Below, one piece after another: positions 26,944 through 37,152 of a stretch of 64,000 nt of DNA. The notes under the pieces are model-generated. The model searched no databases and had not been told where the DNA came from. It saw nothing but the letters and a program-made list of their open reading frames with translations. The stretch is taken from the NCBI RefSeq assembly GCF_000969905.1, contig NZ_CP009520.1, positions 1,426,001-1,490,000 on the forward strand. Direction: 5' to 3'. Every line of letters starts with the position of its first letter. The first letter of the stretch is position 1. Both the position numbers and the translations under genes were made by a program. Source of the DNA: Methanosarcina vacuolata Z-761. Lineage in GTDB: Archaea > Halobacteriota > Methanosarcinia > Methanosarcinales > Methanosarcinaceae.

Positions 26944-28200
26944 TTAAAACTTTCCACGACCTAGCTGAGCATGGGCACGGGCAAGATGTCCTGCAGCCTG
27001 AGCTCCTATAAGGTTAATTTCTCCTGCAAGCACGGCAGAAGCTACGATTTCCGCAAATTTCTTAGAGTTTACTCCGGGAACGTCACCTGCGCCTGCAACG
27101 TCAAGAATGTTCAGGCAATCTCTCTGGGTCCCAAGACCAGTGCCTCCGCCAACGGTTCCCACAGGCAGAGCAGGTAGAGTAACAGAGCAGTGAATTTCGT
27201 CATATTTCGTAAGCTCCATGCTCGTAATTGCAGTGCTCCCTTCAACAACATGGGCCGCATCCTGTCCGCAGGCCAGATAAATCGCAGCAATAATATTTGC
27301 AGCATGGGCATTGAAGCCAAGCGCACCTGCTCTTGCCGAACCAAGCAGGTTTTTGCTGTAGTTTACTTCAAACATGGATTCAGGTGTACATTTCAGGGTC
27401 TCCTTGACAATTTCCTTTGGAATCGTAACCTCAGCTACAACGGTTTTTCCTCTTCCGAGAATTGTGCTTATGGAAGCAGGTTTTTTGTCCGTACACATAT
27501 TTCCTGAAATGGTAATGGAATGTGCACCGAATTCGTCTTCTATAAGGTGCATCACCGCGTCGGTAGCTATAGTCACCATGTTCATGCCCATAGCGTCTTT
27601 TGTATCATACGAGAACCTGAGGTGTACATATGTGCCGACTATGAAGGGTTTTACAGAAAGCAATTTTCCAAAACGTGTCGTTTTCTCGGCAGTGGCTTTC
27701 ATCTTCTCGAAAATCTCAGGACATTTTACCCACTCATAAAATTCTTTAGCTCTGATAACACTCTCAAACTTAAAAACAGGCGCTCTCGTCATTTCGTCTT
27801 CGAAGACCCTGACATTGGCTCCTCCTGATTTTGTGATAACCGAACAGCCGCGATTTACGCTGGCAACAAGAGCTCCTTCAGTTGTGGCAAGAGGGATGTA
27901 GTACTCGGAATTCGCATATTCGCCATTTACCTTCAAAAGTCCAGCAACTCCGAGAGGAATCTGAACTGCGCCTATCATATTTTCAATATTCTTTTTCGAT
28001 GCTGCTTCAACATCAATGGAAAAATTCTGGATATGTTCAAACTCAAGTTTTGCAAACTCCTGTATTGCGAGTCGTCTGATTTTTACTGAAGTCACGGGGT
28101 CTGCAAACTCCTCAATCTTACGAAGAGCCACATCTCCATCCAGAACCTTTTGTAAAAGAACTTTTTCTTCTTCACTTAATTCATAATCCTGTAAAAACAT
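26944..28200 (-). CDS. hmgA: 3-hydroxy-3-methylglutaryl-CoA reductase, class I
   Basis: NADPH-dependent HMG-CoA reductase producing mevalonate for archaeal isoprenoid ether lipids. Its 418 residues match the archaeal class I form, with only the catalytic domain and no membrane anchor. Visible motifs include IPLGVAGLLKVNGEYANSEYYIPLATTEGALVASVNRGC (substrate site), FSYDTKDAMGMNMV (the DAMGMN signature), ACGQDAAHVVEGSTAI (catalytic Asp) and LPVGTVGGGTGLGTQ. The C-terminal catalytic His is in AAGHLARAHAQLG. A strong AGGTGAT lies just before the ATG. It is monocistronic between repeat-filled gaps. Confidence 0.96.
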   Translation of the reverse strand: MFLQDYELSEEEKVLLQKVLDGDVALRKIEEFADPVTSVKIRRLAIQEFAKLEFEHIQNFSIDVEAASKKNIENMIGAVQIPLGVAGLLKVNGEYANSEYYIPLATTEGALVASVNRGCSVITKSGGANVRVFEDEMTRAPVFKFESVIRAKEFYEWVKCPEIFEKMKATAEKTTRFGKLLSVKPFIVGTYVHLRFSYDTKDAMGMNMVTIATDAVMHLIEDEFGAHSITISGNMCTDKKPASISTILGRGKTVVAEVTIPKEIVKETLKCTPESMFEVNYSKNLLGSARAGALGFNAHAANIIAAIYLACGQDAAHVVEGSTAITSMELTKYDEIHCSVTLPALPVGTVGGGTGLGTQRDCLNILDVAGAGDVPGVNSKKFAEIVASAVLAGEINLIGAQAAGHLARAHAQLGRGKF

Positions 28201-28256
28201 GAAATCACCTGCTGAAATTTTTTTCTTTTTATTCCTAAAAAATTAATTGACTGAAG

Positions 28257-28447
28257 GGCTAAAATCTTCAATATTAAATAACCACTTTAAAGTCGTATAC
28301 TTAGGCTGAAATCTTCAATATAAAATAACCACTTTAAAGTCGTATACTTAGGCTGAAATCTTCAATATTAAATAACCACTTTAAAGTCGTATACTTAGGC
28401 TGAAATCTTCAATATTAAATAACCATTTTAAAGTATTATACTTAAGT
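28257..28447. repeat. 47-bp tandem repeat, 4 copies
   Basis: Four copies of a 47-bp unit (AAATCTTCAATATTAAATAA, then CCACTTTAAAGTCGTATACTT) lie upstream of hmgA. ACTTTAAAGT inside each copy is a perfect palindrome, so these could be multiple regulator sites or just expanded repeats. Confidence 0.95.
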
Positions 28448-29237
28448 TGTATACTTTATATTAAAATCCATTTTTACCCTTATTATGTGCACAAACGCTC
28501 TCTTGTTTGATTTGCGTTTTTATATTTTTATTCTAATATGTGCATATTGACATATAATTCATTCCTCAATGTGATATTTTCTGTTAGCCCTGAACAGTAT
28601 AAAAAATAAAGTACATATAAAAAGCTCTATCGGTCTAAACTATATCGAAAAATATCATGGCATTTTAGAAAATTTAAGATTTACATAAAAATTCTCAGAC
28701 CCGGTTACAGCTCCATTAAACCGGAAAAGACGAAAAATTGCAGATTAGCTCTCTCTCAGGAAATCCCTTGTTTTTCTATACCTCTAAGTGATTTAAGACA
28801 GAAAAACTGCAATTTTAAATCCACCCACTTGTGCAAAAATTAACGCTGTTTACCCCTAACTCAGCCCTCTTGAGAGAACGAAGCGAGCGAAAAGGGCACC
28901 GTCCTCCTGAGACGGGACTCGGGTGATGGAACTCGGGTGGTGGAACTTGGGTGATGAAACTCGGACAGCGAAAAGAGCACTTTCATCCCGAGATGAAACT
29001 GGTGTGGGTAAGTAAAGAGCAAAAGGGATTCTAAAACGGCTAAAATTGAATGAAGTGGAAATTACATATTCTATAAGCTGGTTTCAGGTTTATATTTCGT
29101 AGAAGGACAGGTTGGGGGCAGGCTAGAATTATTAGGTTGAAGAAAACCTGACTTAGAAAAAGCTACAATAAAACACATGTAATTGCTTAAAGCTGTTATT
29201 GCTTAAACATCTCATTTAATTTTAGAATTTGTAAGGC
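28448..29237. other. Gap upstream of hmgA, no gene
   Basis: About 790 bp without a convincing frame. A 14-bp minisatellite (ACTCGGGTGATGGA, three degenerate copies at about 28917-28965) lies in an unusually GC-rich patch at 28860-29010; the remainder is AT-rich. Confidence 0.5.
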
Positions 29238-29606
29238 TCAGAAAGTAATGATTAACTGGTTTTCTTCAGTATATCTCAGAAAGAGTTCCGCTACCTCTTT
29301 TGAGCAGATAAAGTCGATTCCAGGGATCAATTCTTCTTTTTTAAGCCCGATCATATCCGAGGCAAGCTGACAGCACCGAAACTGCACTCCCATATCTATA
29401 CATTCCTGTACAGTGTCATCGTACTTGGGTGATCCTCTTATTTTATCTTTCTTTGCAAGTAGCACCCCCATAGGCCCCCACAGAATAACCAGCACGTCGA
29501 GCCCTTTACTCCTGTAGTACTTCGCAAACTTGAGAGTTTCCTTAGGGCTGGTGCTTTCGTACACCATATTTTTTAGCAGCAATAATACTTTTTTGACTTT
29601 TGTCAT
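29238..29606 (-). CDS. DsrE/DsrF-like family protein
   Basis: A 122-residue protein with the DsrE fold: VKKVLLLLKNMVYES at the N-terminus, VLVILWGPMGVLLAKKD in the middle and an ECIDMGVQFRCCQLASDMIG helix-turn holding two adjacent cysteines. DsrE/TusD-type proteins carry persulfide sulfur in tRNA thiolation or sulfur oxidation, but the same fold is also widespread among uncharacterised archaeal proteins. GGAG lies 4 nt before the ATG. There are no neighbours to indicate a pathway. Confidence 0.75.
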   Translation of the reverse strand: MTKVKKVLLLLKNMVYESTSPKETLKFAKYYRSKGLDVLVILWGPMGVLLAKKDKIRGSPKYDDTVQECIDMGVQFRCCQLASDMIGLKKEELIPGIDFICSKEVAELFLRYTEENQLIITF

Positions 29607-30341
29607 AAAAACTCCAGGTTTGAATAATACATTTCTGAAACAGATTACCTGGATGTATATAAAGTTTCACATTGAAAACTTGCATAAAATAATTCTATTT
29701 CTCTTTATAGTAACTGGCAAAATTTAGATACTTATACATGATTAACTAACTCGATTGCAACATAAAATAATATATTCACTTCAACACTTTTAATCTAACC
29801 TGAACTTTTGTTGTAACAAAAATTTTTAAAGTTTATGACTAATTCTAAATGCCCATATTTGAGAGTTCGGCTTGATAGAAATCTTCAATTTAAGCTGAAC
29901 ATCTTTGGATTTGTTCGTAATATCGTACACTATGAGTCTATTTTTCATCTTTGAAAATGATATTTTAGTAATAATGAGAAAAAATCTGAGAAAATTAGTT
30001 GAACAGTCGGCGTGCAGAATTAAGGCCGAAATTTGAATTAAGTAATTGTCACATAAAGATGAAATTAGTAGGCAGAGTTTTCATAAACTCAATCTTTAAT
30101 TGGTGACGTTGATCTTAAAAATCAAGGAGCTAAGTCAAAACCTGTGCATAGAAAACCTGTGCAGAGTCTACTCTATGATAACTCATAAAGAAGGAGTTTG
30201 AGTTAAGGGAATCAAACCGGAGGATGTCCCGTCTTCAGCTTTTCATACCCCCGGCTTTTCATACCCCAGCTATTAGTAAAAAGCTGGAAATAATAAGCAT
30301 CGTCCGAATACCGAAGTTTTCATAAAAAGGTAAGCAAAAGC
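29607..30341. other. Gap between valS and the DsrE-like gene, no gene
   Basis: About 735 bp of AT-rich sequence. I see no coherent frame, only a short direct repeat (GGCTTTTCATACCCC twice at about 30237-30266) close to the 3' end of valS. Confidence 0.5.
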
Positions 30342-32951
30342 TTACCTTACGATTACAACAACCGCACCTCTGACTTCGATCACATCAACTTCCCTGCCGC
30401 CGGAAATCACTTCTTTCTTTATCTCTACGGCTTCGGGCTCGAGCTCGATCGGTTTGTCGTCTACATTAACGGTTATTTTTCCTGAGGCTGCCTGGGATTC
30501 AATTTCAGCAGGACTTTCAGCCTTGAGAGCTTTCACGATAGCACCTGCATCTTTTCTGAATCTGGGGCCCAGGATACCCATATTGGGCTTAACTTCTACT
30601 GGTACGTATTCAAAGGAAGGAGCCCCTTTCATCAACTCAACTTTCGAGTTTGTGGCGCCTGCGAGATCTCCTGTGTCAATATTTGCATTGTATATCTCAA
30701 GCTTTTTCAGGGGAGCGTTAAGTGCCATTCCCAGTTCGGACTTGTATCTGCGGACCTCACCTGTGATCTCTTTAATCAATTCCCCTGCGGCTTCAGCTTC
30801 TTCATTTATGAAGCTTTCATCAACTGCTGGCCAGGCCTGTTCATGGACGCTTTCGTCACTAAACCTGGAGTACAGCTCTTCTGCAAAGAAGGGTATAAAA
30901 GGCGCAAGCAGAAGCGAGAGAGTTTTTATTGTCCTGTAGAGCACATACTGAGCTGCTCTTCTGCCTTCGGGCTCATCGCCATAAAGCCTGCCTTTTACGA
31001 GCTCCAGATAGTTGTCAGCAAGGACTTCCCAGGCAAAACCTCTTATGGCCTTGAAAGTAGAATCAAACTGGTAATCATCAAGCTCCTTTGTTGCGGTATC
31101 TACAAGCCTGTTGAGTTTACTCAGCAGCCACCTGTCAATTATAAGGAGGGAATCAGTCGGGAATTTTTCAGCATCATCCTGTCCGAAGTCCTTCAAGTGA
31201 GACATTGAGAATCGGTAGATACTCCACAGTTTCTGAAGGAAACGAGAAGCTGAAACCACATCTTTCCAGCGGAACATTACATCCGAACCTGTGGAGCCAC
31301 CAACTGCGCCCCACTGCCTGAAAGCATCAGCGCTGTACTGTGTGGTTACTTCTTCAGGAGAGATAACGTTTCCAAGGGACTTGCTCATCTTATGTCCGTC
31401 AGGCCCGAGCACCATACCATTAATCACTATAGAGTCCCAGGGTCTCTTGCCTTCAAGAGCCAGGCTCCGCAGGATTGTGTAAAAGGCCCAGGTCCTGATG
31501 ATATCGTGACCCTGTGGACGGATCTGCGCAGGCAGGCGGAGTTCGTGCTCGCTTTCCCAGCCCGTGACGTGTAATGCCGTAATCGAGGAGTCCATCCAGG
31601 TGTCGAGGACATCGGTTTCAGGCTCAAACTCGGTTGATCCGCAGGCGCAGGCTTTCTTTGGGACGGCCTCATTCGGGTCAATCGGAAGCCAGCTTTCTTC
31701 TGCAACCATTACTTCCCCGCACTTCTTGCAATACCAGATTGGGATTGGGGTTGCAAAGATCCTCTGTCTGGAGATGCACCAGTCCCATTCCATCGTGCCT
31801 GTCCAGTTCTGAAGCCTGACTTTCATGTATTCAGGATACCATTTGATCTCATCTGCAGCTTTCAGGATGCCGTCGTTGTCGATCTTTACGAACCACTGGG
31901 GCTCAGAGAGGATTTCAATCGGGGTGTCACAACGCCAGCAGAGCCCGACATTCTGCTCAAGAGATTTCTGGTCATAAAGGAAACCTGCAGCCTTCAGGTC
32001 TGCAATGACAGCTTCCCTGCACTCGGCAATGCTCAGGCCTTCATACTTGCCTGCCGCTTTTGTCATTTTGCCCTGTTTGTCGATGGCCTTTATGAGGGGA
32101 AGTTCGTATTTCACCCACCAGCGTACGTCCTGCTTATCTCCGAAAGTACAGATCATTACGGCGCCTGTACCGAATTCAGGCTCAACATCCTCATCGGCAA
32201 TCAGAGTCACTTTCTGGCCAAAGAGCGGGACTGTAATTTCCTGACCTACATACTGGCTGTAACGCTTGTCTTCAGGGTTTACTGCAACTGCAACACAGGC
32301 TGCCATGAGTTCCGGCCTGGTAGTTGCAATATCTACCTTGTCGAAATGGACGAAATTAAGCTTTGTTTGCCTTGTTTCATACTCGACTTCTGCAAAAGCA
32401 ATAGCAGTTTCGCAGCGGGGGCACCAGTTGACAGGATGTTCTTCATGATAGATATAATCATGATTATACATCCTGACAAAGGATTTCTGCGTTTTTACGA
32501 AGTATGAGGGGTCCATAGTAATAAATTCGTTACTCCAATCTACGGAAAAGCCCAGGCGCAGCATTGTTTTGCGCATCTTATCGATATTTCCTGTAGTCAG
32601 TTCCCTGCACATCTTGCGGAACTCGGCCCGTGGAACCTGGTTTTTCGTTATTTTATGAATTTCTTCAACCTTGACTTCGGTTGGCAGGCCGTGACAGTCC
32701 CAGCCCTGTGGGAACATTACATTGTACCCGCGCATACGTTTGTATCGGGCAACAAAGTCGATATAGCACCAGTTAAGCGCGTTTCCGATATGGAAATTAC
32801 CTGTAGGATAAGGAGGTGGGGTGTCGATAATATATTGGGGACGGGGGTCTTCTCCCCAGTTGAAATGGTACATGGAGAGGTCCCACTTCTCCATCCACTT
32901 TTCCTCAACCTCACTTGCATTATACTCTTTTGGGATTTCTGATTCTGTCAT
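30342..32951 (-). CDS. valS: Valyl-tRNA synthetase
   Basis: A class Ia aminoacyl-tRNA synthetase that charges tRNA-Val. Its 869 residues contain the HIGH motif as FHIGN at residues 53-57 ([17 protein letters not shown]), an editing CP1 domain ([19 protein letters not shown]) and the KMSKS motif in [18 protein letters not shown]. Zinc-binding CWRCDTP and [10 protein letters not shown] stretches are present, then the anticodon-binding helices and a C-terminal domain from about residue 790. The WDWCISRQR motif and length fit archaeal ValRS. Single gene. Confidence 0.97.
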   Translation of the reverse strand: MTESEIPKEYNASEVEEKWMEKWDLSMYHFNWGEDPRPQYIIDTPPPYPTGNFHIGNALNWCYIDFVARYKRMRGYNVMFPQGWDCHGLPTEVKVEEIHKITKNQVPRAEFRKMCRELTTGNIDKMRKTMLRLGFSVDWSNEFITMDPSYFVKTQKSFVRMYNHDYIYHEEHPVNWCPRCETAIAFAEVEYETRQTKLNFVHFDKVDIATTRPELMAACVAVAVNPEDKRYSQYVGQEITVPLFGQKVTLIADEDVEPEFGTGAVMICTFGDKQDVRWWVKYELPLIKAIDKQGKMTKAAGKYEGLSIAECREAVIADLKAAGFLYDQKSLEQNVGLCWRCDTPIEILSEPQWFVKIDNDGILKAADEIKWYPEYMKVRLQNWTGTMEWDWCISRQRIFATPIPIWYCKKCGEVMVAEESWLPIDPNEAVPKKACACGSTEFEPETDVLDTWMDSSITALHVTGWESEHELRLPAQIRPQGHDIIRTWAFYTILRSLALEGKRPWDSIVINGMVLGPDGHKMSKSLGNVISPEEVTTQYSADAFRQWGAVGGSTGSDVMFRWKDVVSASRFLQKLWSIYRFSMSHLKDFGQDDAEKFPTDSLLIIDRWLLSKLNRLVDTATKELDDYQFDSTFKAIRGFAWEVLADNYLELVKGRLYGDEPEGRRAAQYVLYRTIKTLSLLLAPFIPFFAEELYSRFSDESVHEQAWPAVDESFINEEAEAAGELIKEITGEVRRYKSELGMALNAPLKKLEIYNANIDTGDLAGATNSKVELMKGAPSFEYVPVEVKPNMGILGPRFRKDAGAIVKALKAESPAEIESQAASGKITVNVDDKPIELEPEAVEIKKEVISGGREVDVIEVRGAVVVIVR

Positions 32952-33405
32952 AAAGACACTCCATGATTGGGAAATAGTGTAAGAATTCTTGGGGTTTAGA
33001 GTGCTTGCGATTATTTAAATATATCTGGTTTTGGATAGAGTGGAGATTTCTTACTTTTTAATGCCTATCCAGTATTTTACAGGAATATACTTTTTGATTT
33101 TGCTGATTGCATTTTTATCCGAAAAAACAAATTTGTCAGAGTACAATAAGATATCAATGTATAAAGGTGGCTAATTATTCAAAGTGGCTAATTACTCTGA
33201 AACTTTTTGCAAGTACTGGATACTGCAAAAGAACCGGATACTGCAAATATTTTTTCCTATTTTGTTTTTATACATTAATTGGAAAAGCCATAAACATCAT
33301 AATTTTGGGCAAAAAATAATTTTTAGGGGTTGAAATGCCGTCGTTAGGATAAAAACGAATTTTTAGAGGTTGAACTTTTCGTTTTTTACTTCTTTTGCCT
33401 GCCAG
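32952..33405. other. Gap upstream of valS
   Basis: About 450 bp containing the valS promoter region and short imperfect direct repeats (GAACCGGATACTGCAAA-like around 33205-33250; GAATTTTTAGAGGTTGAA-like around 33320-33375). No gene seen. Confidence 0.5.
33010..33025 (-). promoter_or_regulatory. Candidate TATA box of valS
   Basis: On the minus strand AGATATATTTAAATAATC lies about 60 bp before the valS ATG and is the only clear TATA-like box in the upstream region. Confidence 0.4.
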
Positions 33406-34299
33406 TTAAAATTCGATCGTATCAGACCGGGGATCTGCAATAGATCTCAGTTCGGAACCGATGAGATTTACCGCAAGAACAAACAGCATGATCATGCCTC
33501 CTGAAGATAAAGCCATCATAGGTGCAGTCTGAAGGTATACAAGTCCATCTTTCAGTATTGTTCCCAGTTCCGGGGTAGGAGGCTGAATCCCAAGCCCTAA
33601 AAATCCAAGCCCAGAAATTGAAATAATCTTGGACCCCAATCCAAGCGTTGCGATCTCAATAATAGGTCCATAACTGTTGGGAAGAATGTGGCGGAAAAGA
33701 ATGTATTTATCAGATGCTCCAATTGCCCTGGCTGCCTCAACGAACCCGCTATTTTTCAGCGAAAGAGTGGATCCCCGGATTAATCGTGCATACTTTGCCC
33801 ATCCAGGAATGGAAAGTGATAGAATAATTCCTGCAGGACTTGGGCCTACAACTCCTACAATCGCAATTGAAAGAACTATACTGGGAAAAGCAAGAAAGAT
33901 ATCTGCCAATCGCATTAAGAAAGCATCGCACCTGCTGAAATAACCTGCATACATTCCTATGATAATTCCTGCAGGCACGATAATTAGAGTTGAAATAACT
34001 GCAATGAAGAATGAAGTCTGTGCACCATATAATATACGGCTTAAAATACACCTTCCAAACTGGTCCGTCCCAAGGGGAAAAGATGCTGATGGAGGAGATA
34101 ACTTTTCTTCAAGATGCATCTCTGCAGGGTCATGCGGAGAAATCACCGGAGCCATTACAGCTATCATGGAGATAAGAATAAACAGCAGGACTCCTATTGT
34201 AAGCGTTATATTGCTCCGCAAAACTCCCCATACTCTTTTCATTTCAGAAACTGCCAGTTTTTCATCAAAGTATGAGTGTTCCATATATATTCTCCTCAT
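33406..34299 (-). CDS. ABC transporter permease, peptide/nickel type (DppC/NikC-like)
   Basis: The inner-membrane permease, second of the pair, in a family-5 ABC importer. Its 297 residues include an N-terminal membrane helix (LTIGVLLFILISMIAVMAPV), a conserved HDPAEMHLEEKLSPPSASFPLGTDQFGR segment and the ATPase-docking EAARAIGASDKYILFRHILPN. Six membrane segments are expected. It starts within the stop of the upstream permease (TAATG overlap) with GGGAG before it. Last gene of the transporter operon in transcription order SBP-permease-permease, with the two ATPase genes upstream. Confidence 0.9.
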   Translation of the reverse strand: MRRIYMEHSYFDEKLAVSEMKRVWGVLRSNITLTIGVLLFILISMIAVMAPVISPHDPAEMHLEEKLSPPSASFPLGTDQFGRCILSRILYGAQTSFFIAVISTLIIVPAGIIIGMYAGYFSRCDAFLMRLADIFLAFPSIVLSIAIVGVVGPSPAGIILSLSIPGWAKYARLIRGSTLSLKNSGFVEAARAIGASDKYILFRHILPNSYGPIIEIATLGLGSKIISISGLGFLGLGIQPPTPELGTILKDGLVYLQTAPMMALSSGGMIMLFVLAVNLIGSELRSIADPRSDTIEF

Positions 34300-35243
34300 T
34301 ATTCTCCCTGAGCCCGGACTGATGGGTCAAGATAAAACTGAACAAGGTCAACAAAGAGATTAATAAGCACTACAATCACCGCGAAGGTGAGCATACATCC
34401 CTGCATCACCATGATGTCCATCGAAGAAACAGAGTTAACAAGAAGTCTCCCAAGTCCTGGTAGTGCAAAAATACTTTCAATGGTAACTGCCCCTCCGAAA
34501 ATCCATCCAAACTGGGTTCCCATATATATAATCACAGGAAGAAGTGCATTCTTTAGAGCATGCCGTTGAATAATTTTTCTGCGGTTGAGCCCTTTTGCAC
34601 GTGCTGTCCTTATATAATCCTGCTCAAGCGTTTCAATCATGCTTGTCCTCATGATACGCGCTGTAATTGCAATAAGGCCAACCGAAAGGGTGAGGGATGG
34701 TAGGATGAAGTATTCTATTCCTCCTGTTCCTGCAACCGGAAAGATGCCTAGATGGATACCTCCGATGAGCATAAAGACTATAGCAATAAAATACTCAGGA
34801 CTCGAGAGGCAGACTATTGAAGTAAGCCTGCAAAGATGATCTACAGGACCGTTCTGTCTCAGAGCTGCTGCAATTCCAAGCGGGATAGCTATGATAGCCG
34901 AGAATAACATTGAGAGAGAGGCTAGATAGAAGGTCGTTGGCAGAGCATATCTGATCTCTTCAAGAGTACTCCTTTTTGTCTGATAGGAATATCCCAGGTC
35001 TCCATGCACAACCCTTGAAATCCATTTTAGATAGCTAACATACCAGGGGTCGTCAAGCCCCATCTCTTTATGAAGTATGGCTACTGCCTCTTTAGGTGGA
35101 CTTTCGGTACCAAGAGTAGCTCTGAGCGTAATTTCAGCTGGGTCCCCTGGTGAAAGAGAAATTACTGTAAAAGTGATGAGAGATATCCCTACCATGACCT
35201 GTATCATTTGAAACAGACGGTTCAGTATAATTCTACGTATCAT
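34299..35243 (-). CDS. ABC transporter permease, peptide/nickel type (DppB/NikB-like)
   Basis: The first permease of the importer, 314 residues. MIRRIILNRLFQMIQVMVGISLITF is the typical N-terminal helix of DppB/NikB proteins, followed by LSPGDPAEITLRATLG and the DLGYSYQTKRSTLEEIRYALP periplasmic region. The docking motif reads YIRTARAKGLNRRKIIQRHALKNALLP. Six membrane segments. It lies 50 bp after the substrate-binding protein and overlaps the next permease by one base. Confidence 0.9.
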   Translation of the reverse strand: MIRRIILNRLFQMIQVMVGISLITFTVISLSPGDPAEITLRATLGTESPPKEAVAILHKEMGLDDPWYVSYLKWISRVVHGDLGYSYQTKRSTLEEIRYALPTTFYLASLSMLFSAIIAIPLGIAAALRQNGPVDHLCRLTSIVCLSSPEYFIAIVFMLIGGIHLGIFPVAGTGGIEYFILPSLTLSVGLIAITARIMRTSMIETLEQDYIRTARAKGLNRRKIIQRHALKNALLPVIIYMGTQFGWIFGGAVTIESIFALPGLGRLLVNSVSSMDIMVMQGCMLTFAVIVVLINLFVDLVQFYLDPSVRAQGE

Positions 35244-35292
35244 TCTTACTCAAACTCTTTTAAATGAAAAAGTGGTGGGTAGAATACCCACA

Positions 35293-36843
35293 TCAGGAAA
35301 TTGAAACATTCTGAAGGTCGAAAGAGCACTCTGTAGGATGGAGACGATATCCCTTTATGTTTGAAGTTGTGACGTCGATATTAACGTAGTAGTTAAGATA
35401 CGCAACCGGCGCTTCTTCGACAACAATTGCCTGAACTTCATCATAGAGTTTTTTTCTGGCAGCTTCATCGGAAGTAGTTCTGGCCTGCTCAATCAACTGA
35501 TCTACAGTATCGTTATGCCAGCGATATGCTCCCCAACCGTCGATTGATGTGCCACTTGAATGATAGTCCGTCATCATTATCTCATCAGGATCAGGTACGA
35601 AAAATAGTCCCCTTCCTACGAGGTAAATATCAAAATCTCCTTTATTCCTCTGGGTATTTGCGGCATCGGTATTGAGGACCTTAAGTTCTGTCTCTATGCC
35701 TACTTTCTTAAGCTGCTGCTGGATCACCTCAGCGATCGACGGCAGTTCTGCTCTTTCAGAATAAGTAACTAATGTAATCTTCATAGGCTTGCCGTTTTTA
35801 TCACGGGTCCCATCACCATCCGAGTCGGTCCATCCTGCTTCATCAAGGAGTGTTTTTGCTTTATCCACGTCGTAAGTATAAGGGGCAATATCCTTGTTTG
35901 CCCAGTAAAACTGAGGAGGAAAAAGTCCTGATGCTGTGGTTCCGTATCCGGAAAGGACAGAATTTACTATTGCTTCCCGATCTATAGCGTAATTAACAGC
36001 CTGACGTACCTTTTTATCGTTGAAGGGCTCCTTTTCCGTATTGAACGCTATCATCCTTACACGAGCGATCGGCTGCTCAAGGACTGTATAATCAGCTTTT
36101 TCGGTATATTTATCAGCAACATCGGGCGAAAGAATCATTGCTATCTGAATATCCTTACTGTCAAGGAGCATCTTTCTTGTAAGTACTTCAGGAATTATCC
36201 GGTATACCACCTTATCAACTGAAGCAACATGTCCCCAGTAATTGGGATTCTTAACGATGACAATTTCTTCTTCCGGTTTCCAGGATTCAAAGATGAAAGG
36301 CCCTGTGCCTATAGGCTTTGTGACATTTCCGCTTGCATCATAAGATCCGGGGGCAAGAGCAGCACTTTCTCCTTTGGAAAGATAAGCAGGAAGTGCAGGG
36401 AAAGTTGAATTAAGGTTGATTACTAATGTAAGGTCATCAGGAACCTCAATTGATGTTACAGGAATTTTTCCGAATGTTGATGCCGACTGGATAAAGGACC
36501 TTTCAAGAGATTTTTTCATTATTTCGGCTGTGAAAGGTGTCCCATCATGGAATAGAACGCCCTCTCTCAATTTGAATGTCCATTTTTTTCCATCATTGGA
36601 GACTTCCCATGAGTTTGCAAGATTTGGGATAATCTTTCCTTCATAATCAACTCCTACGAGAGTTTCTACGTACCCGAGCCTTTGAGGAACAGTCCCCGAT
36701 ATGTGAGGATCAATAGAGGTGGGACTCCATTGGCCTGAGATGGACAATGTTTGATTATCTCCTTTTTGTTCTTTGTCTGTACAGCCGGCTCCCAGGACAA
36801 CGAGAACCAGTAAAATAAAGAGAATTCCCTCTTTTCTTTTCAT
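35293..36843 (-). CDS. Family-5 extracellular solute-binding lipoprotein
   Basis: The solute-binding component of the importer (SBP_bac_5; DppA/NikA/OppA fold). Its 516 residues begin with a signal peptide ending in a lipobox-like VLVVLGAGC, so the protein is probably anchored outside the membrane. The family signature GYVETLVGVDYEGKIIPNLA and NYAIDREAIVNSVLSGYG are present. ATG 36843 is preferred over TTG 36852. The ligand (peptide, nickel complex or another oligo-compound) cannot be read from the sequence; the divergent methyltransferases hint at a modified metabolite. Confidence 0.9.
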   Translation of the reverse strand: MKRKEGILFILLVLVVLGAGCTDKEQKGDNQTLSISGQWSPTSIDPHISGTVPQRLGYVETLVGVDYEGKIIPNLANSWEVSNDGKKWTFKLREGVLFHDGTPFTAEIMKKSLERSFIQSASTFGKIPVTSIEVPDDLTLVINLNSTFPALPAYLSKGESAALAPGSYDASGNVTKPIGTGPFIFESWKPEEEIVIVKNPNYWGHVASVDKVVYRIIPEVLTRKMLLDSKDIQIAMILSPDVADKYTEKADYTVLEQPIARVRMIAFNTEKEPFNDKKVRQAVNYAIDREAIVNSVLSGYGTTASGLFPPQFYWANKDIAPYTYDVDKAKTLLDEAGWTDSDGDGTRDKNGKPMKITLVTYSERAELPSIAEVIQQQLKKVGIETELKVLNTDAANTQRNKGDFDIYLVGRGLFFVPDPDEIMMTDYHSSGTSIDGWGAYRWHNDTVDQLIEQARTTSDEAARKKLYDEVQAIVVEEAPVAYLNYYVNIDVTTSNIKGYRLHPTECSFDLQNVSIS

Positions 36844-36945
36844 ATTTACCAATCACACCTGATACTGTTATGTATCAACATCAAACTCCACAAAAATTTA
36901 CATATATAGAAAACTCTGGAGTTATCATCTTAATTTTGGGTAACC

Positions 36946-37084
36946 TGGTGGGACAATCCAGGATGATTTGTTGGACAATCCAGGATGATTTGTTGAACAA
37001 TCCAGGATAATTTGTTGAACAATCCAGGATGATTTGTTGAACAATCCAGGATGATTTGTTGGACAATCCAGGATAATTTATTGG
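36946..37084. repeat. 22-bp tandem repeat, 6 copies, inside the ABC operon
   Basis: Copies of GATTTGTTGGACAATCCAGG plus AT fill the gap between the substrate-binding protein and the ATPase genes. TTGGACAATCCA folds within each unit (TGGA/TCCA). A spurious minus-strand frame (36881-37093) arises from the repeat. Confidence 0.95.
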
Positions 37085-37152
37085 GGGAAGCACCCTGGAA
37101 TTGTGGTTGTACCGCTAAAACCTATTAGGGGATATCGAGAGTGTACGATTAA

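Noticed and set aside
26655-27011. 118-codon plus-strand frame with a 29-residue repeat
   Set aside because: It is produced by the 87-bp DNA repeat and overlaps hmgA on the other strand; no family resemblance.
36881-37093. 70-codon minus-strand frame
   Set aside because: It consists of translated 22-bp repeat units only.
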